Source: PALSA-612 sp963742925 (GTDB lineage Bacteria > Actinomycetota > Thermoleophilia > Gaiellales > Gaiellaceae). From it: 64,000 nt of DNA. The DNA lies in contig CAVUNV010000004.1 in the NCBI GenBank assembly GCA_963742925.1, positions 531,171 to 595,170 of the forward strand. Direction: 5' to 3'. Of the stretch, positions 14,967 to 23,533 are shown one piece after another. Within the stretch, counting starts at the first letter, position 1. Each line of letters starts with the position of its first letter. The position numbers were made by a program, and so were the translations under genes. The notes beneath the pieces are model-generated. The model was not told the DNA's origin and did not search any database. It was given only the letters and a program-made list of their open reading frames with translations.

Positions 14967-16985
14967 GTGCCTCAGGACGACCTCGAGCGGCGCTCGATCG
15001 ACACCATCCGCGTGCTCGCGATGGACTCGGTTCAGAAGGCGAACGCCGGCCATCCGGGCACCGCGATGGCGCTCGCGCCGGTCGCGTACCTGATCTACAC
15101 CGAGCTGCTCCGCCACAACCCTGCGAATCCGGCATGGCCGGACCGCGACCGGTTCGTTCTCTCTGCAGGTCATGCCTGCGTCCTCCAGTACGCGACGCTC
15201 CATCTGACCGGCTACGACCTGTCCCTCGACGACCTGAAGCAGTTCCGCCAGTGGGGATCGCGCACGCCCGGCCACCCCGAGCACTTCGTGACCGCGGGCA
15301 TCGAGACGACGACGGGCCCGCTCGGCCAGGGCGTCGCCAACGGCGTCGGGTTCGGCCTCGCCGAGCGCTTCCTCGCGCAGCGCTACAACCGGCCCCACCA
15401 CGAGATCGTCGACCACCACGTCTACGCGATCTGCTCCGACGGCGACCTGATGGAAGGAGTGGCATCGGAGGCGTGCTCGGTCGCCGGCCACCTCGGTCTC
15501 GGCAAGCTGATCTACCTCTACGACGACAACCGGATCACGATCGACGGCACGACGGCGCTCTCGTTCTCCCGCGAGGACAAGGGCGCGCGCTTCGAGGCAT
15601 ACGGCTGGCATGTCCAGCACGTCCACGACGTGAACGACCTCGACGAGCTGCGCGCCGCCTACAGGGCAGCGCAGGACGAGACCGAGCGCCCGAGCCTGAT
15701 CGTCGCGCACACCCACATCGCCTACCCGGCCCCGCACGCGATCGACACGGCGAAGGCGCACGGGAGCCCGCTCGGCGAGGACGAGGTGCGGGCCACGAAG
15801 GAGGTGCTCGGCTGGGATCCCGGCGAGACGTTCGTCGTCCCGGGCGGCGTCTACGAGCACATGAGCCAGGCGGGGCGCGGCGCCGGGCTCGAGGCGGAAT
15901 GGCAGAAGCGCTTCGACGCCTGGAGCCAGGCGCTCCCCGAGGCACGGAAGGATTGGGATCAGGTGCACACGGGCCGGCCGCGACCGGGCTACGAGCAGGC
16001 GCTACCGACCTTCGAGGCGGGCGAGGACATGGCGACTCGCGACGCCGGAAAGCAGGCGATGCAGGCGTTCAAGCCGTTCGTGCCCACGATGCTCGGGGGT
16101 GCGGCTGACCTCGTCGAGTCGACGAAGACCGAGCTCGAGGGCGCAGGTGTCTTCTCGTCCACGCACGCGGGGCGCAACATCGCGTTCGGCATCCGCGAGC
16201 ACGGTATGGGCTCGATCGTCAACGGCCTGGCGCTGCACGGCGGCATTGTCAAGCCCTACGGCTCGACCTTCCTCGTCTTCTCGGACTACATGCGGCCGGC
16301 CGTGCGGCTGTCGGCCCTCACTCACCTCCCGGTCGTCTGGGCCTACACCCACGACTCGATCGGGCTCGGCGAGGACGGTCCCACGCACCAGCCGATCGAG
16401 CATTACGCGGCGCTGCGCGCCATCCCGAACCTGTGGTTCATCCGCCCGGCGGACGCGAACGAGACCGCGTACGCCTGGAAGCTCGCGCTCGCGCGGGAGG
16501 ACGGGCCGGTGGCGCTGTCGCTGACGCGGCAGAAGGTGCCGACGCTCGACCGCTCCGACCTCGCACCCGCCTCCGGTGTCGAGCAGGGCGCCTACGTGCT
16601 CTGGGAGTCCGGCGATCCCGATCTGATCCTGATCGCCACCGGCTCGGAGGTCTCGCTTGCCCTCGATGCCGGCCGGAGGATCGCCGCCGAGAACGGCACC
16701 GGCGTCCGCGTCGTCTCGATGCCCTGCTGGGAGCTCTACGAAGAGCAGCCGCAGTCCTATCGCGACGATGTGCTGCCACCCGGCGTCCGGGCGCGACTGT
16801 CGGTCGAGGCGGGCGTCGCGCAGGGCTGGGAGCGCTGGGTCGGCGACGAGGGCGACTCGCTGGCGCTCGATCGCTTCGGCGCGTCGGCACCGGGCCCCAC
16901 GGTCATGGCCGAGCTGGGTTACACCGTCGACAACGTGGTCGCACGCGCGACCGCCGTCCTCGAAAGGGCCAAGGAACATGTCTGA
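14967..16985 (+). CDS. tkt: Transketolase
   Basis: 672-residue thiamine diphosphate enzyme that moves two-carbon ketol units between sugar phosphates. The substrate histidine region NAGHPG, the ThDP-binding motif SDGDLMEG ... DNRITIDG, the pyrimidine-domain catalytic region GIREHGMGSIVNGLALHGG and the phosphate-site motif THDSIGLGEDGPTHQP are all present, and the length is that of a full family member. It opens a three-gene pentose phosphate operon: tal overlaps its last 8 nt and gnd follows. Confidence 0.96.
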   Translation: MPQDDLERRSIDTIRVLAMDSVQKANAGHPGTAMALAPVAYLIYTELLRHNPANPAWPDRDRFVLSAGHACVLQYATLHLTGYDLSLDDLKQFRQWGSRTPGHPEHFVTAGIETTTGPLGQGVANGVGFGLAERFLAQRYNRPHHEIVDHHVYAICSDGDLMEGVASEACSVAGHLGLGKLIYLYDDNRITIDGTTALSFSREDKGARFEAYGWHVQHVHDVNDLDELRAAYRAAQDETERPSLIVAHTHIAYPAPHAIDTAKAHGSPLGEDEVRATKEVLGWDPGETFVVPGGVYEHMSQAGRGAGLEAEWQKRFDAWSQALPEARKDWDQVHTGRPRPGYEQALPTFEAGEDMATRDAGKQAMQAFKPFVPTMLGGAADLVESTKTELEGAGVFSSTHAGRNIAFGIREHGMGSIVNGLALHGGIVKPYGSTFLVFSDYMRPAVRLSALTHLPVVWAYTHDSIGLGEDGPTHQPIEHYAALRAIPNLWFIRPADANETAYAWKLALAREDGPVALSLTRQKVPTLDRSDLAPASGVEQGAYVLWESGDPDLILIATGSEVSLALDAGRRIAAENGTGVRVVSMPCWELYEEQPQSYRDDVLPPGVRARLSVEAGVAQGWERWVGDEGDSLALDRFGASAPGPTVMAELGYTVDNVVARATAVLERAKEHV

Positions 16986-18090
16986 ATCCAACCTGCACAG
17001 GCTTTCGGGCCTCGGCCAGTCGGTCTGGATCGACTCGCTCTCGCGCGAGATGCTCGAGAGCGGGCAGCTCGCGAGGCTGATGGCCGACGACGCCGTCACG
17101 GGCGTCACCTCGAACCCGACCATCTTCCAGAAGGCGCTCGCCGAAGGCACGCGCTACGACGCCCAGCTGAAGGAGCTGCTCGGCTCCGTTGACGACCCGA
17201 CCGAGATCTTCTTCCAGCTCGCGGCCCGGGACATCCGTGAGGCCTGCGACCTGATGCGTGACGTCTGGGACGAGGGCGCCGGCCTGCGTGGCTATGTCTC
17301 GCTCGAGGTCGATCCGACGCTCGCCTACGACACCGAGGCGACGTACGAGCAGGCGAAACGGCTCCACGCGCTCGTCGACAGGCCGAACGCCTACGTGAAG
17401 ATCCCGGCGACGCGCCCCGGCCTCCCCGCGATCGAGGACATGATCGCCTCGGGCAAGTCGATCAACGTCACCCTGATCTTCTCGCTGCAGCGCCACCGCG
17501 AGGTGATGGAGGCTTACGTCCGCGGGCTCGAGCGCCTCGTGGCGTCCGGCGGCGATCCGCGCAAGGCCTCCTCGGTGGCCAGCTTCTTCGTCTCCCGTGT
17601 CGACAGCGAGGCGGACAAGCGGCTCGACGCGATCGGCTCGGACACGGCGCTCGCCCTGCGCGGCAAGCTCGCCGTGGCCAACGCCCGCCTCGCCTACCTG
17701 AGCTGGCAGCAGGTGTTCTCCGGGGAGCGCTGGCAGTACCTCGCCGGCAAGGGCGCGTCCAAGCAGTGGTGCCTGTGGGCCTCGACCTCGACGAAGAACC
17801 CGGACTACCCGGACACGCTCTACGTGGACAGCCTGATCGGGCCCGAGACCGTGAACACCATGCCGCTCGAGACCGTCGAGGCGTTCCAGGACCACGGCCG
17901 GGTGGCGCTGACGCTCGAAGAGGGGCTCGACGAGGCGCAGTCGCTGCTTCGCGAGCTCGAGCAGGTGGGCGTCGACGTGGACGACGTCACCGAGACGCTC
18001 GAGGCCGAAGGCGTGCAGAAGTTCGACGACTCCTTCTCCGAGCTCCTCGACGGCATCCGTGCCAAGCGCGGCGAGCTGGTGTCCGCATGA
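16978..18090 (+). CDS. tal: Transaldolase
   Basis: 370-residue Schiff-base aldolase of the TalAB/long actinobacterial type. The family signature GVTSNPTIFQKA is at residues about 40-52, the lysine nucleophile lies in AYVKIPAT, and the C-terminal half carries FFVSRVDSEADKRLD. ATG 16978 lies within the last codons of tkt with AAGG just upstream. It interconverts sedoheptulose-7-P/glyceraldehyde-3-P and erythrose-4-P/fructose-6-P. It is not fused to phosphoglucose isomerase, as it is in some actinobacteria. Confidence 0.95.
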   Translation: MSESNLHRLSGLGQSVWIDSLSREMLESGQLARLMADDAVTGVTSNPTIFQKALAEGTRYDAQLKELLGSVDDPTEIFFQLAARDIREACDLMRDVWDEGAGLRGYVSLEVDPTLAYDTEATYEQAKRLHALVDRPNAYVKIPATRPGLPAIEDMIASGKSINVTLIFSLQRHREVMEAYVRGLERLVASGGDPRKASSVASFFVSRVDSEADKRLDAIGSDTALALRGKLAVANARLAYLSWQQVFSGERWQYLAGKGASKQWCLWASTSTKNPDYPDTLYVDSLIGPETVNTMPLETVEAFQDHGRVALTLEEGLDEAQSLLRELEQVGVDVDDVTETLEAEGVQKFDDSFSELLDGIRAKRGELVSA

Positions 18091-18965
18091 GGCTCGGGCT
18101 CGTCGGTCTCGGCAAGATGGGCGGCAACATGGCCGAGCGCCTGCGCCGCCACGGACACGAGGTCGAGACCTACGCGCGCACCGATCCGGCACGAACCGTG
18201 ACCTCGCTCGAGGAGCTCGTCTCGAAGCTCGAGGCGCCGCGGGTCGTCTGGCTGATGGTGCCGGCGGGTGATGCGACCGAGCAGGCCTACGCCACGCTGC
18301 TCGGCCTGCTCGAGGCGGGCGATGTGCTCGTCGACGGCGGCAACTCGAACTTCCGCGACTCGCAGCGGCGGTCGGTCGGAGCGAAGGAGAAGGGCATCCG
18401 GTACCTCGACGCAGGCGTCTCCGGCGGGATCTGGGGGCTCGAAGGCGGCTACTGCGTGATGGTCGGCGGCGACGCCGACGCGTTCGCGGTCGTCGAGCCG
18501 CTCTGCCGCGACCTGACGGAGGAGGGCGGCTACGCGCACGTCGGCGCGTCCGGCGCGGGCCACTTCACGAAGATGGTGCACAACGGCATCGAGTACGGGC
18601 TGATGCAGTCCTTTGCCGAGGGGTTCGAGATCATGAACGCGTCCGAGTTCGGCCTCGACCTGCGGCAGCTGGCCGCTCTCTGGCAGCACGGCTCGGTCGT
18701 TCGCAGCTGGCTCCTGGAGCTGCTCGAGCTGGCACTCGCCGACGATCCCGGCCTCGAGCAGATCCGAGGCTACGTCCAGGACTCGGGCGAGGGGCGCTGG
18801 ACCGTTCAGGCCGCGATCGACGAGGACGTCCCTGCGCCGGTGATCACGCTGTCCCTCTTCGCCCGCTTCGCGTCCCGCCAGGACGAGTCCTTCGCTGCGA
18901 AGGTCAACGCGGCGCTCCGCAATCAATTCGGCGGCCACGCCGTCAAAAGGACGGGGGACGACTGA
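18087..18965 (+). CDS. gnd: 6-phosphogluconate dehydrogenase, short (YqeC/GndA) type
   Basis: 292-residue decarboxylating dehydrogenase. Rossmann fingerprint GLVGLGKMGGNMAERL at residues 3-18, substrate motifs DGGNSNFRDS and the active-site region GASGAGHFTKMVHNGIEYG. It lacks the long C-terminal tail of the 470-residue dimeric form, as in the tetrameric, usually NAD-preferring class. The ATG overlaps the tal stop (ATGA). It releases ribulose-5-P for tkt/tal; zwf and pgl are not in this window. Confidence 0.94.
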   Translation: MRLGLVGLGKMGGNMAERLRRHGHEVETYARTDPARTVTSLEELVSKLEAPRVVWLMVPAGDATEQAYATLLGLLEAGDVLVDGGNSNFRDSQRRSVGAKEKGIRYLDAGVSGGIWGLEGGYCVMVGGDADAFAVVEPLCRDLTEEGGYAHVGASGAGHFTKMVHNGIEYGLMQSFAEGFEIMNASEFGLDLRQLAALWQHGSVVRSWLLELLELALADDPGLEQIRGYVQDSGEGRWTVQAAIDEDVPAPVITLSLFARFASRQDESFAAKVNAALRNQFGGHAVKRTGDD

Positions 18966-18980
18966 TGTCGGAGGAAGCTC

Positions 18981-19538
18981 ATGCTCGCCGTGCTGGCGGC
19001 GCTCGTGCTGGCTGCGCCCGCGGGCGCCGGGTCGACGATCACGCTCCGGCTCGGCGACGGGTTCGTCGTCAAGCGGACGCACATCCTCTGCACCGTGCAG
19101 CTGTCGAAATCGCTCATCCCCGGGCAGAAGGTGATCTATTGCTACTACGCCACGCTCAAAGGGGCGGTGCCGAAGACGTACAGCGTGGCGCTGGCGGTGA
19201 ACGGTGAGGTGGCGCTGGCGAGGATCGACCCGAACGGAGCGCCCAAGACCGTGATGACACGGACGCCCGCCGTCGTCGACGCGACGCGCCCGAAGCTCTA
19301 CGCGGTCGGCGTCGGCTCGGCGATCATCGTCAAGGGGACGGCGATCACCTGTGCGGTCAACCGGCAGACGTTCGGCGGCAAGTCCGCCGTCACGGCCGCG
19401 TGCTTCAAGGTGAGCCCGTCGAAGAAGCCACGGCCGAACTCGTACGGAATCGGGATCACCGACGGCGGCGCCTTCCTGGTCCACTTCGACGCCAAGTCGA
19501 AGGGCGCGCCGGTCAAGATCGTCCAGCACGGAAAGTGA
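18981..19538 (+). CDS. Secreted protein with internal duplication
   Basis: 185 residues. Signal peptide MLAVLAALVLAAPAGAG, then two related modules of about 80 residues: each has a glycine-start beta strand, the pattern VK-x-T-x-I-x-C (VKRTHILC; VKGTAITC), a second cysteine about 20-25 residues on, and a closing VNGEVALARID / TDGGAFLVHFD strand. The cysteine pairs probably form disulfides outside the cell. GGAGGAAG precedes the ATG. No known family recognised. It follows gnd by 15 nt, so it may be read through from the pentose operon. Confidence 0.7.
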   Translation: MLAVLAALVLAAPAGAGSTITLRLGDGFVVKRTHILCTVQLSKSLIPGQKVIYCYYATLKGAVPKTYSVALAVNGEVALARIDPNGAPKTVMTRTPAVVDATRPKLYAVGVGSAIIVKGTAITCAVNRQTFGGKSAVTAACFKVSPSKKPRPNSYGIGITDGGAFLVHFDAKSKGAPVKIVQHGK

Positions 19539-19573
19539 TGTGACGCGAGGGCCGGCGGCGCCGTAGAGAGGGC

Positions 19574-20095
19574 GTGCGTACTGCTGTGAGCCGCCGGGCC
19601 GATGTGGACTTCGAGGCCGTCTGCGAGGAGAACCTCGACGGCGTCTTCTCGTATCTGCTCTACCTGACGGGGAACCGGACGGTTGCGGAGGACCTGGCCG
19701 CGGAGACCTTCGAGCGCGCGCTTCGCCGCTTCAAGCGCTTCGATCCGCGTCGCGGCACCGCGAGGACCTGGCTGCTCACGCTGGCACGCTCGACCGCCCT
19801 CGACCACTTCCGCTCCGAGGAGCGGCGCAGGCGACGTGAGGGGACGTTCGCGCTGCGGGAGAACGACGTGGACGAGGGCGACGTCTTCGGCCACGGCTTC
19901 TCGCCCGCGCTCGAGGCTGCGCTCCAGAGCCTGTCCGCGGGTGAGCGGGAGGTGGTCGCACTTCGTGTGCTCCTCGACCTCGACGGGGAGACGGCCGCCC
20001 GCCTGCTCGGGATCAGCCCGACGGCGTGCTCGACGCGGCTCCATCGCGCGCTGCAGAAACTCGAGGAGAGAGTGAGGGACGATGTCCGGGCCTGA
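19574..20095 (+). CDS. ECF-type RNA polymerase sigma factor
   Basis: 173 residues. Region 2 is AVCEENLDGVFSYLLYLTGN and AEDLAAETFERALRRF, and region 4 is LSAGEREVVALRVLLDLDGETAARLLGIS with a helix-turn-helix. GTG 19574 or GTG 19586 could be the start; the second gives MSRRADVDF and is closer to family length. The stop overlaps the next gene (ATG 20082), whose N-terminal half looks like a membrane anti-sigma/partner, so the pair is probably a regulated sigma-partner unit. Its own target promoters are unknown. Confidence 0.9.
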   Translation: MRTAVSRRADVDFEAVCEENLDGVFSYLLYLTGNRTVAEDLAAETFERALRRFKRFDPRRGTARTWLLTLARSTALDHFRSEERRRRREGTFALRENDVDEGDVFGHGFSPALEAALQSLSAGEREVVALRVLLDLDGETAARLLGISPTACSTRLHRALQKLEERVRDDVRA

Positions 20096-21180
20096 CCTGA
20101 TCGACGAGCATTTCGACGACCTCGTCGCCGAGCTTCGCGCGGCGGAGGTGACGGCGAGCCCGGAGCTTCGGGAGCGGGTTCGCGCCATCGTGGAGCGGGA
20201 GCCGGAGCCGCCGGCCGCCGCCGGCCGGCTCCGGGCCCGCTGGCGTGGCATCCGGCCGTCCCGGCGGATCGGGCTCGTCCTCGTGCCGGTCGCCTGCGTG
20301 CTCGCAGCGGCCGTCGGGGTCGGGGTCTTCACGTCGGGCTCGACGCATACACAGGCGTTGGGACCTCGACCGTCAACGCGCCGAAGTCGGCCACCGGCAC
20401 GAGCCGGTGGCGGCGCTCTACTCGATACAGGGCTCTCGGCCGATTCCGGCGCCGAGCTTCAGCCAGGGCCATAGTTCCGCCGACAGCGCGCCCGCCCCGA
20501 GCGGCTCCCGCGCCCAGATCTACGCGGTCGACCTGCAGCTCCGGGTCGACGACCTGTCGGCGACCACGAAGCAGGCGATCAATCTGACGCGCGGCTGGGG
20601 CGGCTACCTGGTCACGGTCGACTACGGCTCGGGCCAGAAGACCGGCACCGCCTACCTCGTGCTGCGGATCCCGATCGGCAAGGTGCAGACCGCAGTCGCG
20701 AAGCTGACCTCGCTCGGGAAGATCCTCAACGACCACGTCTCGATCCAGGACGTCCAGGGGCAGCTCAACCAGCGCTACAGCCAGATGCAGGCACTCAGGG
20801 TCAAGATCGCGAAGCTGCAGGCCAACCTCACCGAGACGAACCTGACGACGAGCCAGCGTGCCTTCTTCGAGGCCGCGCTCGCCCAGCGCCGGGCCCGGCT
20901 CGCGGATCTGCAGCAGCGGCAGGCGGCAGAGAAGACACGCGTCAGCTTCTCCACCGTCTCGCTCGACCTGCAGACCAAGAAGGCGGCCGCCGTGGTGCCG
21001 TCGAAGCCGGGGAGGATCGGCCAGGCGTTGCACAACATCGGCCGCGTGCTCGTCACCGAGGCGGAGATCCTGATCTACGTGCTGCTGATCGGTGCTCCCT
21101 TCATCGTGCTGGCGGCGCTTCTCTGGGCGAGCCGGCGGATGCTCCGCCGCCGCTCGGAGGAGCAGCTGCTCGCCCGCTGA
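20082..21180 (+). CDS. DUF4349 membrane protein with anti-sigma-like N-terminus (frame broken near 20.35-20.40 kb)
   Basis: One gene read in more than one frame. The first part (20082 to about 20360) encodes a charged cytoplasmic segment and one membrane helix (IGLVLVPVACVLAAAVGVGVF). The sense then appears to pass through GTSTVNAPKSATGTS in another frame to the main part (about 20405-21180): a DUF4349 periplasmic domain (IYAVDLQLRVDDLS ... LVLRIPIGKVQTAVAKL), a coiled coil and a C-terminal helix (ILIYVLLIGAPFIVLAALLW). Two small indels restore a full protein of about 365 residues. Position after the sigma factor suggests a regulatory partner. Confidence 0.7.
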
Positions 21181-21238
21181 GTCTTCCCCTGCGCGGAAAC
21201 GGCCGCTACGATCAGTGAGGGGTCACGCCCACGCCGCC

Positions 21239-22166
21239 ATGGGTACGAAGTCGAAAGCCAAAGGGTTGGTCGCCGTCGGCATCCTGGCAGCGGTCCTCGG
21301 CGTCCTCTGGCCGGTCGTCGGAAACGCGTCGCCGAACCATGCGAAGCGTGTCGTGGGCTCGGCGACCTTCACCGATCCGACGGGCGACAGCGGCGACGGG
21401 CCGGACGTGACAACGGTGGCGGTCTCCGACTCGAGCTCGGGGAAGATCACCTTCACGGCCACGATCGCGAACAGGCCGAGCCTCAGCGACTCGGACGGCG
21501 TCCAGGCGTTCTTCGACACGGACAGGAACAGCGGTACCGGTGGGAACGGCGGCTTCGATTACGAGGTGGCCTGGATCCAGGGTCACCAGCTGCTCCTGAA
21601 ATGGGATGGATCGCAGTTCGCCGACGTCAAGGCCGCGAGCTTCTCCGCTTCGTACACGAACGGCGCCGCCGGCTTCGGCATCGACAAGGGCGACTTCGGC
21701 GGCTCGACCTCGTTCGCGTTCATCCTCACGACGACCGGCGACACGGGCGACTCGACGGCCGACCGGGCACCCGACGGAACGGCCGCCTGGTCGTACCCGG
21801 CCGGCTCGAGTGCCCCGCCGCCACCTCCCTCGCCCGGCAATCCACCCGCCGCCACCGTCGGGGGTGACCCTGAAGGCGACGAAGTTCGTGGTCGGCAAGC
21901 CGCATTCAGGCGGACGGTTCACCGTGTCGATGGTCGTCAGGGTCGCCTCGACCGGGCTGACCGTGAAGACCGCGGTGTCCTGCTCGGCGAAGGTCGCCGG
22001 CAAGACGGTGCGCGTGGCCGCAAAGGGCAGCGTGCAGAGCGGCCGGGCGGCGTGCACGTGGGCGATTCCGAAGAACACGAAGAACAAGCGGGTCAAGGGC
22101 TCGATCACCTCGACCTACCTGGGCGCGAAGGTGACGCGCACCTTCTCGGCCCGCGTCCTCGGCTAG
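21239..22166 (+). CDS. Secreted cell-surface protein with Pro-rich linker (frameshift near 21.86 kb)
   Basis: N-terminal anchor (GLVAVGILAAVLGVLWPVVGNAS), a beta-rich domain of about 180 residues (FTDPTGDSGDGPDVTTVAVSD ... FFDTDRNSG), then PPPPPSPGNPP and a C-terminal Ig-like domain (VTLKATKFVVGK ... TFSARVLG). The last part is in another frame; the break falls at a run of five G (21863-21867), and removing one G joins both halves. A TACGAT box lies 27 nt before ATG 21239. Function unknown; similar DOMON/CBM9-like domains bind carbohydrates, but this is only a resemblance. Confidence 0.6.
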
Positions 22167-22200
22167 CCGGGCTGGGCTAGCCGGTCGCGCGCAGCCGCGC

Positions 22201-22335
22201 TCAGTCGGCGGCGAGGTAGATGAACGCGACGGCGACGGTGGCGCCGAGGATCATCAGGGCAATCGCGCCAAGCCACAGGGCGAGCACCATGTTCTTGCGC
22301 TGCAGGACCGGATCGTGCGGGTCGACCATGCCCAT
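22201..22335 (-). CDS. Small single-helix membrane protein of the oxidase cluster
   Basis: 44 residues: an N-terminal MGMVDPHDPVLQRKNM segment and one membrane helix (LALWLGAIALMILGATVAVAF). It begins 16 nt after the ctaB stop on the same strand, so it is the last gene of the cytochrome oxidase operon. A 13-bp direct repeat (CCCATCAGACGAC at 22331 and 22348) covers both the ctaB stop and this start. Small one-helix subunits are known in caa3 and ba3 oxidases; that role is inferred from position and topology only. Confidence 0.6.
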   Translation of the reverse strand: MGMVDPHDPVLQRKNMVLALWLGAIALMILGATVAVAFIYLAAD

Positions 22336-22351
22336 CAGACGACACCGCCCA

Positions 22352-23533
22352 TCAGACGACCGAGCCGACGGCGGCGGCGACGAACAGCAGCGCCAGGTAG
22401 AGGAGCGAGTAGTGGAAGAGCGTCGCGGCTCGCCGCGGGGTGAGGTCGCGCCGCAGCCGGACGGCCATCCAGACGAAGACCGCGCCGAGCCCGAGTGCCG
22501 CGCCCAGGTAGACGGCGCTGAACCAGCCGAGTGCGAACGGGACGACGGTGAACCCTACGAGGACGAGCGAGTAGAGGACGATCTGTCTCGTCGTCTCGCG
22601 GTCGCCGCGCACGACCGGCAGCATCGGGATCCGCGCCGCCTCATAGTCGCGCTTGATCAGCAGCGCGAGCGCCCAGAAGTGCGGCGGCGTCCAGAGGAAG
22701 ACGATCAGGAACAACGCGGCTGCGGGCCAGGCGAGCGAGCCGGTGGCGGCGGCCCAGCCGACCAGCGGGGGCACCGCGCCCGCAGCGCCTCCGATCACGA
22801 TGTTCTGCGGGGTCGAGCGCTTCAGCAAGCGCGTGTAGACGACGATGTAGAAGAGGCCGCCGACCAGCGCCAGCGCTGCGGTCAGCACGTTGACCGTGCT
22901 CGCGAGCAGCGCGAACGAGAACGCCGTGAGCGCCAGGCCGAACTCGAGCGCATAGGTTGGCGGCACGCGCTCGGAGGCGACGGGACGGCGGCGGGTCCGC
23001 TCGCCCATCAGCCTGTCGATGTCGCGGTCGAGGACGTGGTTGATCGCGCTCGCTCCTCCACAGGCGAGTGCCAGCCCGACCATCGCCCCGACGGCCACGT
23101 CCCAGGACGGCAAGCCGTGCGCTCCCGCGACCATGCCGCAGAAGCCGGTCAGGAGCAGCAGCGTCATGATCCGCGGCTTCGTCAGCGTCACGTAGTCGCG
23201 CCAGGGCCCGAGCGGCGCCCCGGCCGAGCGGTGGACGAGCGCCGTGACCACCAGCGTCGCGGCGAACGCCATTGCGGCGAGCGCCAGGTGCGCGCCGCGC
23301 AGCGTGACGAGCGCTGCGACGCCGAACAGCACGGTCGCGACCACGACCGGCGCGAGCAGCCGCCGGTGGGCGAACCAGGCCGCCGCGAGCAGCGCGGCGA
23401 GTGGCGGCAGTGCGAGCGCGGCGAGCAGCCGGTGGGCGGTGTCGAGCCCGGCGGCGCCGGAGACGACTGCGAGCAGCGTCGCGGCCGAGGCGGCGAGCGC
23501 CGTCAGGCGCAGCCAGGGACCGGGGCTAGGCAC
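22352..23533 (-). CDS. ctaB: Protoheme IX farnesyltransferase (heme O synthase) with CtaA-like N-terminal extension
   Basis: 393 residues, about 90 more than a usual CtaB. Residues about 112-393 are the UbiA-type prenyltransferase: first Asp-rich motif NHVLDRDIDRLM, then RRRPVAS and the loop PQNIVIGGAAGAVPPLVGW. It converts heme B to heme O for the oxidase. Residues 1-105 add about four membrane helices with two histidines (TAHRLLAA; GAHLALAAM) that look like a reduced half of heme A synthase (CtaA/COX15). It overlaps ctaD by 8 nt, in one operon ctaC-ctaD-ctaB. Confidence 0.92.
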   Translation of the reverse strand: MPSPGPWLRLTALAASAATLLAVVSGAAGLDTAHRLLAALALPPLAALLAAAWFAHRRLLAPVVVATVLFGVAALVTLRGAHLALAAMAFAATLVVTALVHRSAGAPLGPWRDYVTLTKPRIMTLLLLTGFCGMVAGAHGLPSWDVAVGAMVGLALACGGASAINHVLDRDIDRLMGERTRRRPVASERVPPTYALEFGLALTAFSFALLASTVNVLTAALALVGGLFYIVVYTRLLKRSTPQNIVIGGAAGAVPPLVGWAAATGSLAWPAAALFLIVFLWTPPHFWALALLIKRDYEAARIPMLPVVRGDRETTRQIVLYSLVLVGFTVVPFALGWFSAVYLGAALGLGAVFVWMAVRLRRDLTPRRAATLFHYSLLYLALLFVAAAVGSVV

